Positions 11,480-22,589 of a stretch of DNA of 64,000 nucleotides are shown here, piece after piece. Source of the stretch: Welwitschia mirabilis. Lineage: Eukaryota > Gnetophyta > Gnetopsida > Welwitschiales. The position numbers were made by a program, and so were the translations under genes. Within the stretch, counting starts at the first letter, position 1. Every line of letters begins with the position of its first letter. A model generated the notes under the pieces. That model was not told where the DNA came from, made no database searches, and was given only the letters and a program-made list of their open reading frames with translations. The stretch lies in the NCBI GenBank assembly GCA_051453625.1, contig JBOZIK010000001.1:156813441-156877440 (forward strand), in the 5' to 3' direction.

Positions 11480-11860
11480 TAAATCAAATTATTTTAATAG
11501 TAATATTAATATAATTAGCTTAGGCTTATAATTCTTTCGAGTAAAAAGGTATTTAAGGATTTAATGATCTGTGTAAATGATGCTCTTAGAATCCAGTAGA
11601 TACTACCTAAATTTTTCTAATGTAAAAACTATTATGAGGAGCTCATTTTTAGTGACCATGTAATTTAGTTAAGTGTTACTTAGTGTTTTTATTACATAGT
11701 AAATTACTATTGGTTTCTTATTCACTTTCTATCTTAACACAGCATAAACAATGAAATCATGATCATCACGAATGATTTCAAAGAATAACTTTTAATCAGG
11801 CAGCTAGATGATGGGTGTTGTGGTAAGTTTCCCTTTGAGCTTATTAAAAGCTTGCTAAGA
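11480..11860 (-). pseudogene. Gypsy G RNase H domain, broken
   Basis: The minus strand reads QAFNKLKGKLTTTPII (about 11850), KPIVIYYV then KTLSNT-LNYMVTKNELLI (about 11730-11650), FTLEKFR-YLLDSKSIIYTD (about 11620-11560) and ILKYLFTRKNYKPKLI (about 11550). These are the hallmark blocks of the Ty3/gypsy RT-linked RNase H. Several internal stops; dead. Confidence 0.85.
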
Positions 11861-11899
11861 TTCTTAGATCTAATCATAAGGAGATTATAAAGAGGTTTG

Positions 11900-12617
11900 A
11901 AAGTTTTAGTAAATTTTTTTATGAATATTCTATAGTAACCTACATGTCTTAAGAAGAATCTAATGCTTTTTTATTTTTGAGGATTAGGTAGATGGATAAT
12001 TAAGGAGAGTTTTATAGAATCTACTTGAATTCCCTCTAAAAAAGTAATATATCCTAGGACTATGCCTTTTTAGTCATAAAGTAATATTTATGATTGAAAA
12101 CAAGGCATTTCTTAATGGATCTAATAAGGACAAGTTCTAATTTGTTAAGGCGTTAGTTAAAGCAAGATATATAAATTAAAAAATCATCTATAAAAATTTA
12201 TACACACAAATACAACAAGTTAGAAGAAACACCAATCATGTGTTATTAAAATGTGATGGAAGCATTACAAAGATTAAAGGGCATTCATTTGTATGTAAGT
12301 GTTCTATAGGGACAGGTAAACATAGTTTTACCTTAATCCTTAGGAGTAATTTTAGTCTAATTATACTCAAAATATTCATTTAAGAAGTAGTAATAAGAAT
12401 ATCCAACAAGATATTTAAGAATATGATCAAAGAATAAAAGAGGAAAACGATATTTTCTAGTAACCGCATTAAATTTTTAATACTCAATGCATATTCTTTA
12501 TTTTACAGATGGCCTAGTGGGAATGAATTCATTCTGTTCATTAGGCACTAAGATCACTCCACATTTCTAGTTACAGTTTGAGTCAGACTTATCCATTTAC
12601 TATTAGAAAAAGGGTAG
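11900..12617 (-). pseudogene. Gypsy G reverse transcriptase, distal half (palm and thumb)
   Basis: The minus strand begins at 12617 with YPFSNSKWIS, the direct continuation of DNGII at 29383 on the far side of element C. It continues through a degraded fingers/palm segment to FIDDFLIY at about 12180-12198, the catalytic F-x-D-D-F box, and the thumb up to the RNase H linker near 11900. Many stops and frameshifts. Confidence 0.8.
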
Positions 12618-13022
12618 TATTGGTAAAAACCTAGTTTTAATGATTCCACTTATCAAATATATTATGCTATTACATAGACAAGTTAATGTAAAAAAAATTA
12701 GATCATAAAAAGCATAAGTCAATGTTAGACCTCAAAGATGTTATCTCACAAGAATTTCAGCTAAGGTTTCACAAATGCTAGATCTTAATTAATTAAAGAC
12801 ATATTTAGAATTGAATACATCTATGTACAAGACATTTATAAATTGAAAGATATCTATGGTAAAGACATTTGTAGATCTAAAGATATTTATGTTGAAGTAG
12901 TCTTCAAATCCTAGGTAAAAGATGACTATTTCAACGAAGATGAGTATACTAAAAGATGGATCTGACGTAAATGAAAGACATCTATAGAGTTGAAGATGTC
13001 TATACTATACTAGAATAGGTAA
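12618..13022 (+). repeat. Element C 5' LTR, first part
   Basis: Aligns with 27298-27703 of the 3' LTR: both start TATTGGTAAAAA.CTAGTTTT and run to CTAGAATAGGTAA. The LTR start TATT is probably TGTT with a G-to-A change. It carries AGACATCT (12976) and AGATGTCT (12994) motifs. It stops at an N gap behind which the minus-strand array begins. Confidence 0.85.
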
Positions 13023-13104
13023 NNNNNNNNNNNNNNNNNNNNNNNNNNNNNNNNNNNNNNNNNNNNNNNNNNNNNNNNNNNNNNNNNNNNNNNNNNNNNN
13101 NNNN

Positions 13105-13812
13105 GGGGCGTTGAATAGGACTTTTTTAGGCTAAGTCCCAAACTTCAGAAAATGAATAATGGTGAGTGAGGAAATCAAGCCTCTATTCTCTAGATCAATT
13201 AAGTGAAAGAACTAACAATGGATCCTTATTAATTAGATTTGATACAAAGGTAAGTGCTTAGTGAGAGAAGAATGATAGTACAAAGATAAGCCCTTTAGAT
13301 CAAAAGTGCAATATTTCTTTTTAAAAATATGTTCCAATCTTAAGCTTTGTAGGTTTTTAAGTGTTGATTCTTATTTATATATTTCCCCAAAATATAACCA
13401 TTTAGATAATTGGGAAGGAATCTAACATTTGCAATGGATAGATTTGGTGAAGTAATGGTTAGAAAATCACTTTAAAATTTATGTTTCTGTGCTAATTGGT
13501 TGACTCCTAGAAACATCTGGTCAACTTGAGTATCTAATTACCCTTAAAGAAATATTAGGTTGACCTTTCTTGGCTCAGATTCGATAGTCTACCTGTTAGG
13601 TCATCCTTACAGAAATGTTAGGTAGTTCTTACAGGTCCAGTTTCCCTTACAGAAATGTTAGGTCATCCTTACTTGGTTCAGATTTGAGAGTATGCTTATT
13701 AGGTCACCCTTATAAAAATGTTGGATACTCCTTGTAGGTCTGATCACCCTTACAGAAATATTAGGTCGACCCCNNNNNNNNNNATATCAATTGGCAAAAT
13801 AAAATCCTAACA
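13105..13812 (-). repeat. Array LTR1 (3'-most), internally deleted
   Basis: Starts (minus) TGTTAGGATTTT at 13812. Its 3' end lies in the N gap 13023-13104; the first visible bases (GGGGCGTTGAATAGG) match the terminal CCTATTCA...CCCC block. Compared with LTR2 it has lost roughly 300 bases between GAATAGGACTT and the repeat GGACTTTT, with GGACTT shared at the join. A 10-base N run (13774-13783) hides roughly 200 further bases by comparison with LTR2. Confidence 0.75.
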
Positions 13813-14140
13813 ATCTTCCCCTTTGACGTTGATGGCAAATAAATAAGTGATTTCAAGATCAAATAAATATTTCATCTTTAAGCTCTTTATATTAAGACAT
13901 ATTAACTTAATAAAAGCTGCCCTTTTCACAAAGCCATATAAACAATATTAAGTAAAGGGTGTATTTCCTTCTAAGAAATAAATATTCTAAAACAAACCAT
14001 TTTTAATTCATGTATATTTTTGAAAACACCATATTATCTTTCCCTTTGATATCAATGGCAAAGAATGAGGAAAAAGAGGTAAAGAGTTATAAATCCTTAG
14101 ACATGTGAAAAAAAAAAATCATACTTTCTCCCCTAACTTT
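13813..14140 (-). promoter_or_regulatory. Three polypurine tracts of array unit 1
   Basis: On the minus strand there are three successive tracts: CTTTC-type GGGGAGAAAG at about 14124-14136, AAAGGGAAAGAT at about 14037-14048, and AAAGGGGAAGAT at 13814-13825 next to LTR1. The last two share the upstream context GCCAT(T/C)(G/A)A..TCAAAGGG, showing that they arose by duplication. Confidence 0.7.
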
Positions 14141-14420
14141 ATGCCATATATCGAAATAATAATTATGATAGAGTTTTCAAAGCTAGTATGTAAATGAGAT
14201 GATAATTCATAATTTCCAAAAGAACATCAACTGATGCTATGTTTATGACTATGAGATTTAATTACAAAGTAAAACATTAGAATACTCAAAGTTTGTAGAT
14301 CACAATGATGATTCCAAAAAGCACATCATATTAAAACAATTGAAGATCAAGTAAAAATAATATAATAAACAATATTTAATTAAAATAATGACCTACTACT
14401 AAAGTTGAAATTTTCTTGGA

Positions 14421-15759
14421 TTAAAAAGATTCTAAATTCTTTGATTTTACCCATATGGTTTTTCTTGACTTTTGGATAGAAATTTGTTTGGAAGCAAATT
14501 TAAATGATAATGCATTAATATTTACAGAATACATAATTTTTCTATAAGAATAGTTAAATTTTGAATGACTAAGTTTGCAACAATAATGACAAGTAATATT
14601 TTTGGTAAAAGATGTTATACCTATATTACTTACCTCACTAGATAAAGTTGATGTACTATTGCCTTCAAATCCAATACTCTTTTTATCATGTACAAGTTTT
14701 TCCAATCCAAGCATCTTCTCAAGTTTCTTTAATCCTTCTGTAAATCTACTTAAGACTTATGAAGATTGGCTTAACTTCTCCATGAGACTTGTGTTTTCTT
14801 CTTAAATCTCTTTATATATTTGATTTATGACTTCATTCTCCTTTTTCAAATCCTTGATGATAATGTTAAGTTCATTTACTTTTACAGCAAGCCTTTCACA
14901 TTCTTGGTATAGCTCAAGACATTTTTCTCCAACATCCTCCTCTTCTTCATCTTTCCTCATGTCTAAATCATCATGCTCAAGGAGTTTTGATGATTGAGTA
15001 ATGGGATTCACAAGTGCCATGAATGATAATATTCCATGTTCTTTAGGTTCTTCATCTGAGCTTTCTTTTTGCATACTTTTAAAAGAAAACTATTCTTTCT
15101 ATACTTAAAAAATTTTAACTCATAAGTTTGAAGGTTACCTTTTAGTTCGTCTAGTGGCATTTTGCTGAAGTCTTTACTTTCTTCAATTGCAGTCATCTTT
15201 AGTTCAAATCTCTTGAGAAGGGATCTTAATACCTTCCTTATTATCTTGGCTTCCTCCATTTTTTCTTCAAGTCTTGCGATCGAGTTTGTAATGTCCATTA
15301 GATTGGTAAAGAATCCTTGAAGAGTATATTCCTCATTCATCTTAATCTCATTAAATTTTATAAACAGCATCTACATCTTTACTTACTTGATAGTGGATCT
15401 CCCTTCATGAGAAATAGTAAGAATATCCCATGCTTCTTTGGCAATCTAGCAATTCACTATTTCCTTGAACTCATCTATAGACATAACACAAAAAATTGCA
15501 TTCAAAGTACAAGCATTAATGGTAGCCTTAGCTTTATCTGATTTATTTCATTTAATTTTTGGTTCCAACAATACTATAGAATTGCCATTGACATTCTTTT
15601 GAGCTATGGTAGGGTAGCTATAACCTGTGATCAAAATATCCTCATAATCTATATCAAGAGATCTTAAGATATTCCCATTCTAGCCTTCCAATATACATAG
15701 TTTGTTCCATCAAATAGTGGAGGCCTAGAAATAGAGAAACCTTCTATAATAAAATTCAT
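14421..15759 (-). pseudogene. Array unit 1 gag, broken
   Basis: The minus strand starts at ATG 15759 with MNFIIEGFSISRPPLFDG, the copia gag entry, then NYVYWKARM. The UBN2 core is intact over 15370-15010: MNEEYTLQGFFTNLMDITNS and IIRKVLRSLLKRFELKM. A predicted coiled-coil segment (CERLAVKVNELNIIIKDLKK) lies at about 14925-14850. A zinc knuckle with its last Cys lost (CHYCCKLSHSKFNYS) lies near 14590-14540, and the end KTIWVKSKNLESF at about 14460-14421 matches the family's IWVPK tail. Frameshifts and stops occur at 15060-15100 and 15400-15720. No pol follows; polypurine tracts begin 280 bases later. Confidence 0.8.
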
Positions 15760-15815
15760 GGCTAGGGTTATTAAGTTAAATATTGGTTAAAATCTTAGTA
15801 TTAACTTAACCAGGA

Positions 15816-15827
15816 GATTTGATACCA
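15816..15827 (-). promoter_or_regulatory. Array unit 1 primer-binding site (tRNA-Met type)
   Basis: The minus strand reads TGGTATCAAATC two bases after the LTR2 end CCAACA. It matches the initiator tRNA-Met 3'-end complement (TGGTATCAGAGC) except in the last bases. Confidence 0.75.
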
Positions 15828-15829
15828 TT

Positions 15830-17001
15830 TGTTGGACTGTGAGCCCTAAAGAGGGATGAATAGGACTTCTAAAAAATTTAAAGAATTATTAATACCCAAT
15901 GAAGAAAATATGATATAAAAATATATAACAAAATAAACTAAAAAATAGAACCAAAGAAATGCACAAGACAAGATTTATAGTGGTTCGAGACACACCCTAC
16001 TCTACTCTTGGAAGATAGTCAATAACCAAGACTATTCTAGATCTCTGCTATATCACTATGCACCAAGTTTTCAAGGCAACCTTACAAGCAGACTTTTACA
16101 GGCTAAGTATTAACTTTCTCAAATAGACTTTTGCAGGATAAGTCTCAACCTATATAAATGGACTTTTGCAGGTTAAGTCTAAACCTTCAGAAAATGCACA
16201 ATGGTGAGTGAGAGAATGAATCCTCTATGCTCTAAGTCATTCAAGTGAAAGAACTATCAATGCAACCTTATTGCTTAGATTTGGTATAAAGGTAAGTGTT
16301 GAGTGAGAGAAGAATGATAGTATAAAGATTAGCCCGTCTGATCAAGAGTGCAACCTTCCTTTTCAAAAATCCATTCTAATGTTAAGATCTTTAGGTTTTT
16401 GAGTGTTGCCTCTTTAAATATATTTCCCCTGAAATATAACTATTTAGATAGTTGGGAAGGAATCCAACACTTGCAACAAATAGATTTGATGAAGTAATGG
16501 TTAGAAAAACGTGTGAAAATTTCTGCTTCCATGTTGATTGGTTGACTCCTCGAAATCTGGTAGAATTAAGTAACTCACATCACTTGATCTAGTTGCTCGT
16601 TTTCATTTTTTTTGGTCGCCCTTTCTTGACTTAGATCTGATAGTCTATTTATTAGGTCGCCCTTACAAAAATATTCAGTCGTCCTTGCCTGGCTTAGGTT
16701 TGATAGTCTTCTTATTAGGTTGCCCTTACACAAATATTCAGTCGCCCTTATAGGTCTGGTTAATCCCTAAAAAGTCCAATCAATTCCACATGAAGTAGCC
16801 TAAAAATGAGTATTTCCAAGTTTGGTCGACTCCTACATTAAGTCTTTGGTCAGAAAATCAAGTTACTTTAATTAAAACATGTCCAAATCTTTTTATCTTT
16901 TAGATATAAATCCTAAAGTTTCTTGCATTTGTAAAATCGTATTTTTCATTCTACAAAGATCATATTACTTTGACATCAATTGGCAAAATAAAATCCTAGC
17001 A
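15830..17001 (-). repeat. Array LTR2 (shared middle LTR)
   Basis: Starts (minus) TGCTAGGATTTT at 17001 next to a polypurine tract, and ends CCAACA at 15830 next to a PBS. It therefore serves as 3' LTR of unit 2 and 5' LTR of unit 1. It contains about three units of a 35-38 base repeat (core GACTTTTGCAGG.TAAGTCT) at 16088-16195 and a GGTCGCCCTTACA repeat cluster at 16610-16760. Confidence 0.85.
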
Positions 17002-17325
17002 ATCTCCCCCTTGACATTGATGGCAAATAAATAAGTGATTTCAAGATCAAATAAATATTTTAGCTTTAAGCTCTTTCTAATAAGACATATTAACTTAATA
17101 AAAGATCCCTCTTTCACAAAGCCATACAAAAAATATTAAGTAAAGTATGTATTTCCTTCTAAGGAAGAAATATTTCTGAAACAACCCATTTTTAGTTCAT
17201 GCATATTTTCGAAAACACCATACTCTCTCTTCCTTTTACATCAATGGTAAAGAATAAGGAAAGAGAGATAAAGAGCTATAATCCTTAGATATGTGGTAAA
17301 AAATATCATATTTTCTCCCCCTAAA
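17002..17325 (-). promoter_or_regulatory. Three polypurine tracts of array unit 2
   Basis: The minus strand has TAGGGGGAGAAAA at about 17311-17325, a partly decayed AAAAGGAAGAGAG at about 17225-17238, and AAGGGGGAGAT at 17002-17013 next to LTR2. Same spacing and order as in unit 1. Confidence 0.7.
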
Positions 17326-17639
17326 TTTATCTCATATATAGAAATAACAATCATGATAGAGTTTCTAAAGCTGGTATATAAATGAGATGATAATTCATAA
17401 TTTTGAAAAGAAAACTAATTGATGCTATGTTCGTGACTATGAGATTTAATTACAAAGTAAAACATTAGAATACTCAAAGTTTGTAGATAGATCTTCATAA
17501 GAAATTACCTTAGGAGGTAAAATTAATAACAAGTTTAAATGTTACAATGATGATTCCAAGAAGCACATCATATTACAACAATTGAAGATTAGGTAAAAAT
17601 AATGTAATAAATAATAATTAATCAAAATAACAACCTACT

Positions 17640-18765
17640 ACTAAAGTTGAAATTTTTTTAGATCAAAAAGATTCTAAATTCTTAGCTTTTATCCATATGA
17701 TCTTTCTTGACTTTTGGGTAGAGACTTGTTTGGGAACAAATTTAAATGATAAAGCATTAATGTTTGTAAAATACATACTTTTTCTATAAGGACAATTAAA
17801 TTTTAAATGATTAAATTTTCAAAATAATAATAAGTGATATTTTTGATAAAGATGTTATACCTGTAATACTTACCTCACTGGATGAAGTTGATGTATTGTT
17901 GCCTTCAAATCCAATCCTGTTTTGTCATGTGTAAGTTATCCCAATCCAAGCATCTTCTCAAGCTTATTTGGTCCTTCTGTAAATCTACTTAAGACTTGTA
18001 AAGATTGGCTTAACTTCTCTATGAGACTTGTGTTTTCTTCTTGGATCTCTTTATCTCTTTGATTTATGGCTTTATTCTTCCTTCTCAAATCCTTGATGAT
18101 ATTTTTCAGTTCATTGACTTTTATAGTAAGTCTTTCACATTATTGATATAGTTCAAAACATGTGTCTTTAACATCCTCCTCTTCTTCATCTTTACTCATG
18201 TCCAAATCATCATGCTCAAAGAGTTTTGGTGATTGACTAGTAGAAAGATAATATCCCATGTTCTTTAGGTTTTTCATTTGAGCTTTCTTCTTGCATACTT
18301 TTAAAATAAAAACTCTTCTTTCTATTCTTGAAAACTTTTAACTCATAAGTTTGAAGGTTACCTTGTAGTTCTTCCAATGGCATATTTTTGAGATCTTTAC
18401 TTTCTTCAATTGCAATTACCTTTAATTAAAATCTCTTAGGAATGGATCTTAAAACCTTTCATACTATCTTGGCTTCCTTCATCTTTTCTTCAAGGCTTGC
18501 CATCGAGTTTATGATGTCCATTAGATTGGTAAAGAATTCTTGAAGAGTATCTTCCTCATCCATCTTAATCTCTTCAAATTTTGTAATCAACATCTGCATC
18601 TTTGCTTGCTTGACAGTGGATNNNNNNNNNNNNNNNNNNNNNNNNNNNNNNNNNNNNNNNNNNNNNNNNNNNNNNNNNNNNNNNNNNNNNNNNNNNNNNN
18701 NNNNNNNNNNNNNNNNNNNNNGTTATTAAGTTAAAGATTGATTAAAATCTTAGTATTGACTCAAC
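17640..18765 (-). pseudogene. Array unit 2 gag, broken
   Basis: A homologue of the unit 1 gag: the antisense stretch at 18540-18430 matches the UBN2 block at 15310-15200, and the Glu/Asp-rich segment at 18170-18210 and the tail near 17680-17640 also match. It has more frame damage than unit 1 and no ORF over 60 codons. A 100-base N run (18622-18721) replaces about 375 bases present in unit 1, so the 5' half is largely missing. No pol domains. Confidence 0.7.
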
Positions 18766-18784
18766 CTAAAGTTTTAATACCATT

Positions 18785-19913
18785 TTTAGGATCATGAATC
18801 CTAGAGGGGGGTGAATATAAATTCTAAAAAATTTAAAGAATTATTACTACCAAAAGAAATTATGAGACAAAAACATATAACAAAACAAAATCAAAAAGCA
18901 GAACTAAAACAAATGCATAAGACAAGATTTATAGTGGTTCAGGATATATCCTACTCCACTCTCAGAAGATAGTTAATGACTAAGACTATTCTCTATTATA
19001 TACTATGCACTAGGTTTTTAAGGCTAACCTTTAACCTTACAAAGTAGACTTTTCTAGGCTAAGTCTCAACCTCTTTAAATGGACTTTTGTAGGCTAAGTA
19101 TCAACCTCTTTAAATATACTTTTTTAGGCTAAATTTCAACCTTCATAAAATGAATAATAGTGAGTGAGGAAATGAATCCTCTATGCTATAGATCACTCAA
19201 GTAAAAGAACTAACAATGAAGCCTTATTGATTAGATTTGGTACAAAGGTAAGTGCTAAGTCAGAGAAGAATGATAGTACAAAGATAAGCCCTTTAGATCA
19301 AGAGTGCAATCTTTCTTTTCAAAAATACATTTAAATCTTAAGCTCTGTAGATTTTTTAGTGTTGCTTCTTATTTATAGATTTCCCAAAATATAACTATTT
19401 AGATAGTGGGAAAGGAATCTAACATTTGAAATAGATAGATTTGATGTAGTAACAATTAGATAATCGCTTTAAAATTTTTGCTTCCATGGTAACTAGTCGA
19501 CTCCTAGAAACATCTGGTCAATTTGAGTATCTGCTCACCCTTAGAAAAATATTAGATCATCCTTTCTTAACTCAAATTTGATAGTCTACATATTATGTCA
19601 CCCTTACAGAAATTTTGGGTAGTCCTTACAAGTTCGTTTGCCCTTACAGAAATGTTAGGTCATCCTTACTTGGCTTAGATTTGATAGTCTTCTTATTAGG
19701 TTGTCCTTATAGAAATGTTAGGTAGTCCTTATAGGTAGTAATCCTTATAGAAATGTTAAGTCAACCCCACATGAAGTATCCTTTATTAGAACATGTTTAA
19801 ATCTCACTATCTTTTAGATATAGATCCTATAGTTTCCTGCATCTGTAAAATCACATTTCATTCTACAAAAATCATATTATTTTGACATCAATTAGTAAAA
19901 TAAAATCCTAACA
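18785..19913 (-). repeat. Array LTR3 (5'-most)
   Basis: Starts (minus) TGTTAGGATTTT at 19913 and ends near CACCCCCCTCTAGG...CCTAAA at 18785, followed by PBS TGGTATTAAAAC (18782-18771). It holds three units of the GACTTTT.TAGGCTAAG repeat (19041-19145) and the CCTTACAGAAATGTTAGGTC cluster (19540-19765). No polypurine tract flanks its outer side, which confirms that it is the element's 5' end. Confidence 0.85.
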
Positions 19914-21069
19914 CATTTTATGGAAGAAATCAAAATTTGTGTCATGGATTTATGATCACAAAGGGCCAAAGATTATATAGTTTAAGTTTTATCAATTTAT
20001 GGGAACATTGACTTAAGACATCTCCCATGTGGAAGATGTCTAATTGATAGAAGATGTCTATAATTTTGAAGACATCTATGATGAAAGTTTACATTAAATA
20101 AATAAGATATTATGCACTCAATGCCAGTTGTTTATATTCATTATATAGTAGTTAAAATTTGAAATGTCTATCTTATGAGGTCAAATATCTAGAAATGTAT
20201 TAAAAGATATAAAGGCAGGATGTGATGAACAAATCTTATGCATCCATAACACATAACAAAGATTGAAAAAAACATGAGTGATTGGATATACTCACAAAGC
20301 ATTAAGCTATTATGTTTAAAGAATCTTTAAGCATCTACATATTTTATTCATTTCATCCTATATCATTGTATCATTATTTAGTACTCATCATGATGACAAC
20401 AAAAAGGAACTTAAGCTCTTCTTTAAAGATACATCATTCAAACTTGTTGTCATTTTTTTTATCATTATTTTATTGGATATAAATTATTGGACTATCATAT
20501 TCTTGAGTACTCGTGTGCCCATTTTTCATTATCAAACCTAAGGATATCTTCCTAGGATTCCATATTGTAAGGAAACCCTAGTACAAGTGTGCTTTTGCAA
20601 GTACTCGCGAGCATGTTTTGATATTGTAGTGGTGGATATCCCTAAGGGGAAGAGAGTTATACCTTGTAAGGAGTATTTCACATTATATTGGTTCTTTTGA
20701 GCATATTTTTGTTATTATATTATTGGATTTTCTTGAGAGGAAGAGAGTGTTGTCTTGCAGGAAGCATCTCACATTATGATAGCACTTGTGAGTAAAATTT
20801 TGGTATTGTGTTGTTGTTGGTTAGCTCTAAGGGAAATAAAGTGCTACCTTATAAGAAGCATCTCATATTGCATGTAAGGATGGTTATTCTTTAAAAATAC
20901 TATTCTTTATAGGTTAAGAATATTTAGAGGTATGAGAGAATGATACCCTCTATTTGTGGATGTACTTAGATTAAGAAATCATGTTATCTAAGTAAGATGT
21001 TCATTATACTATTTTAATTTATTTTAGTAGACCTTATTCATCCCTCTACACTAAGTTAAATGATTCTTA
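19914..21069 (+). repeat. Element C 5' LTR, second part
   Basis: Aligns with 27745-29382 (3' LTR), starting at CATTTTATGGAAGAAAT versus CATTCTGGAAAAGCAAT and ending ATGATTCTTA versus ATGATCCTCA. It contains AGACATCT at 20016 and 20070 and AGATGTCT at 20034 and 20052. The end region CTTATTCATCCCTCTA (about 21032) is the Sirevirus-type LTR terminus also seen in elements A and B. Confidence 0.85.
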
Positions 21070-21071
21070 AG

Positions 21072-21083
21072 TGATATCAAATC
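21072..21083 (+). promoter_or_regulatory. Element C primer-binding site
   Basis: TGATATCAAATC two bases after the LTR end; the tRNA-Met type site TGGTATCAGAGC with G-to-A changes. Confidence 0.65.
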
Positions 21084-21120
21084 AGCTATTTATGAGAAGG
21101 AGTAACTTTCTTGAGTGAAC

Positions 21121-21781
21121 TATAAAAGGGGTGCCATCCATCAAATCTTTACTCTTTGATGGGACTAACTATGCCTATTGTAAGATGATGATGTAGGTGT
21201 ATTTACAATCCTATAAGTTTTAAGCTTTGCAAAGCATAGAAGATGGACACTCAGAATTTATAGAAATCATAATAGATGCAACTGAGGTAGAAACATCTAA
21301 CAATAAAAAAGTTCATCCTTCTTACATGGCCATTATGCATATCCAAAAGAAAAAAAGAGGAAAGAAAAGAAGAGTTTGAATTAGAAAGTAAAGATGAAAA
21401 GGGTGTGGATCTTTAGGAAAGTATGACTTTATTTCTAAAGAATTTATTAAATTGCAAAAGGTATGTGCTAAAATGAAAAAATTACTTCATTCCCATGAGT
21501 TAGCTTTAAGAGCCAAGTTTGTGGATAATAATAGGTATGTGCTAAAATGAAAAAATTACTTCATTCCTGTGAATTAGCTTATGAACAAGAAAAGAATTCT
21601 TGTAATAAATTATTAACCACAAACTTGGCTCTTAAAGCTGAGATTAGTGGGCTAACAGGTGAATTAAAGAACGTGAAATGGGAAATATTAAACTCTATGG
21701 AAATCAATAAGAAATGTACCTTAGGAAAGGAGACATTCAATATTATTCTTAGGTAATGTAAAAGCTCAAATGACAAAAGTG
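21121..21781 (+). pseudogene. Element C gag, broken
   Basis: Starts near 21121 with KGVPSIKSLLFDGTNYAYCK, the copia gag entry motif (family P-x-F-D-G-x-N-Y-x-x-W), then a Lys/Glu-rich stretch. A second open segment (21547-21756, 69 codons) is a charged, coiled-coil-like region: YEQEKNSCNKLL and AEISGLTGELKNVKWEI. Between them lies a fold-back duplication (21460-21639). A 555-base N gap (21782-22336) removes the C-terminal half with the expected zinc knuckle. Confidence 0.7.
21460..21639 (+). repeat. Fold-back templated duplication in element C gag
   Basis: A 46-base direct repeat (21460-21505 and 21534-21579, 3 mismatches, starting GGTATGTGCTAAAATG) is separated by a segment, 21502-21532, that is the reverse complement of 21609-21639 (30 of 31 bases). 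The inserted spacer is thus an inverted copy of sequence 77-137 bases downstream. This is the pattern expected from a polymerase template switch. Confidence 0.85.
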
Positions 21782-22352
21782 NNNNNNNNNNNNNNNNNNN
21801 NNNNNNNNNNNNNNNNNNNNNNNNNNNNNNNNNNNNNNNNNNNNNNNNNNNNNNNNNNNNNNNNNNNNNNNNNNNNNNNNNNNNNNNNNNNNNNNNNNNN
21901 NNNNNNNNNNNNNNNNNNNNNNNNNNNNNNNNNNNNNNNNNNNNNNNNNNNNNNNNNNNNNNNNNNNNNNNNNNNNNNNNNNNNNNNNNNNNNNNNNNNN
22001 NNNNNNNNNNNNNNNNNNNNNNNNNNNNNNNNNNNNNNNNNNNNNNNNNNNNNNNNNNNNNNNNNNNNNNNNNNNNNNNNNNNNNNNNNNNNNNNNNNNN
22101 NNNNNNNNNNNNNNNNNNNNNNNNNNNNNNNNNNNNNNNNNNNNNNNNNNNNNNNNNNNNNNNNNNNNNNNNNNNNNNNNNNNNNNNNNNNNNNNNNNNN
22201 NNNNNNNNNNNNNNNNNNNNNNNNNNNNNNNNNNNNNNNNNNNNNNNNNNNNNNNNNNNNNNNNNNNNNNNNNNNNNNNNNNNNNNNNNNNNNNNNNNNN
22301 NNNNNNNNNNNNNNNNNNNNNNNNNNNNNNNNNNNNCAAATCAAGGTATAAG

Positions 22353-22357
<5 letters not shown>

Positions 22358-22393
<36 letters not shown>
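22358..22393. repeat. (TA)n microsatellite
   Basis: Eighteen TA units immediately after an N gap, inside element C. This probably explains why the assembly broke here. Confidence 0.95.
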
Positions 22394-22396
<3 letters not shown>

Positions 22397-22589
22397 TTAT
22401 CTATGATGAATTCTTTAAAGAAGGCCATCATCAATTTAATTACTCAATGAAATTTAAAAATAGATATTACACTAATAATTCCAAGAGGCATAGAAGAATG
22501 GTACAATGTCTTGTGTAGGCTAAACCAAAGAAAGTATGAATTTAAAAATTAAAACTAGCACTTTTAGCCTAGATTGTACTAAGAGTAGT

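Larger units (their letters stand above)
13023..19913 (-). mobile_element. Element B array: tandem gag-only (TR-GAG-like) copia element, LTR-gag-LTR-gag-LTR
   Basis: Three LTR copies (13023/13105-13812, 15830-17001, 18785-19913) alternate with two internal regions of about 1.8-2.0 kb, all in the same minus orientation. Each internal region has its own PBS, gag and three polypurine tracts but no protease, integrase, RT or RNase H. This matches the TR-GAG class of non-autonomous LTR elements. The shared middle LTR implies unequal recombination between copies. The array lies in the 5' LTR of element C: sequence left of 13023 and right of 19913 joins when compared with the intact 3' LTR near 27704-27750. 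Confidence 0.85.

Noticed and set aside
21749-22351. Three frames of over 190 codons on both strands
   Set aside because: They exist only because a 555-base N run contains no stops.
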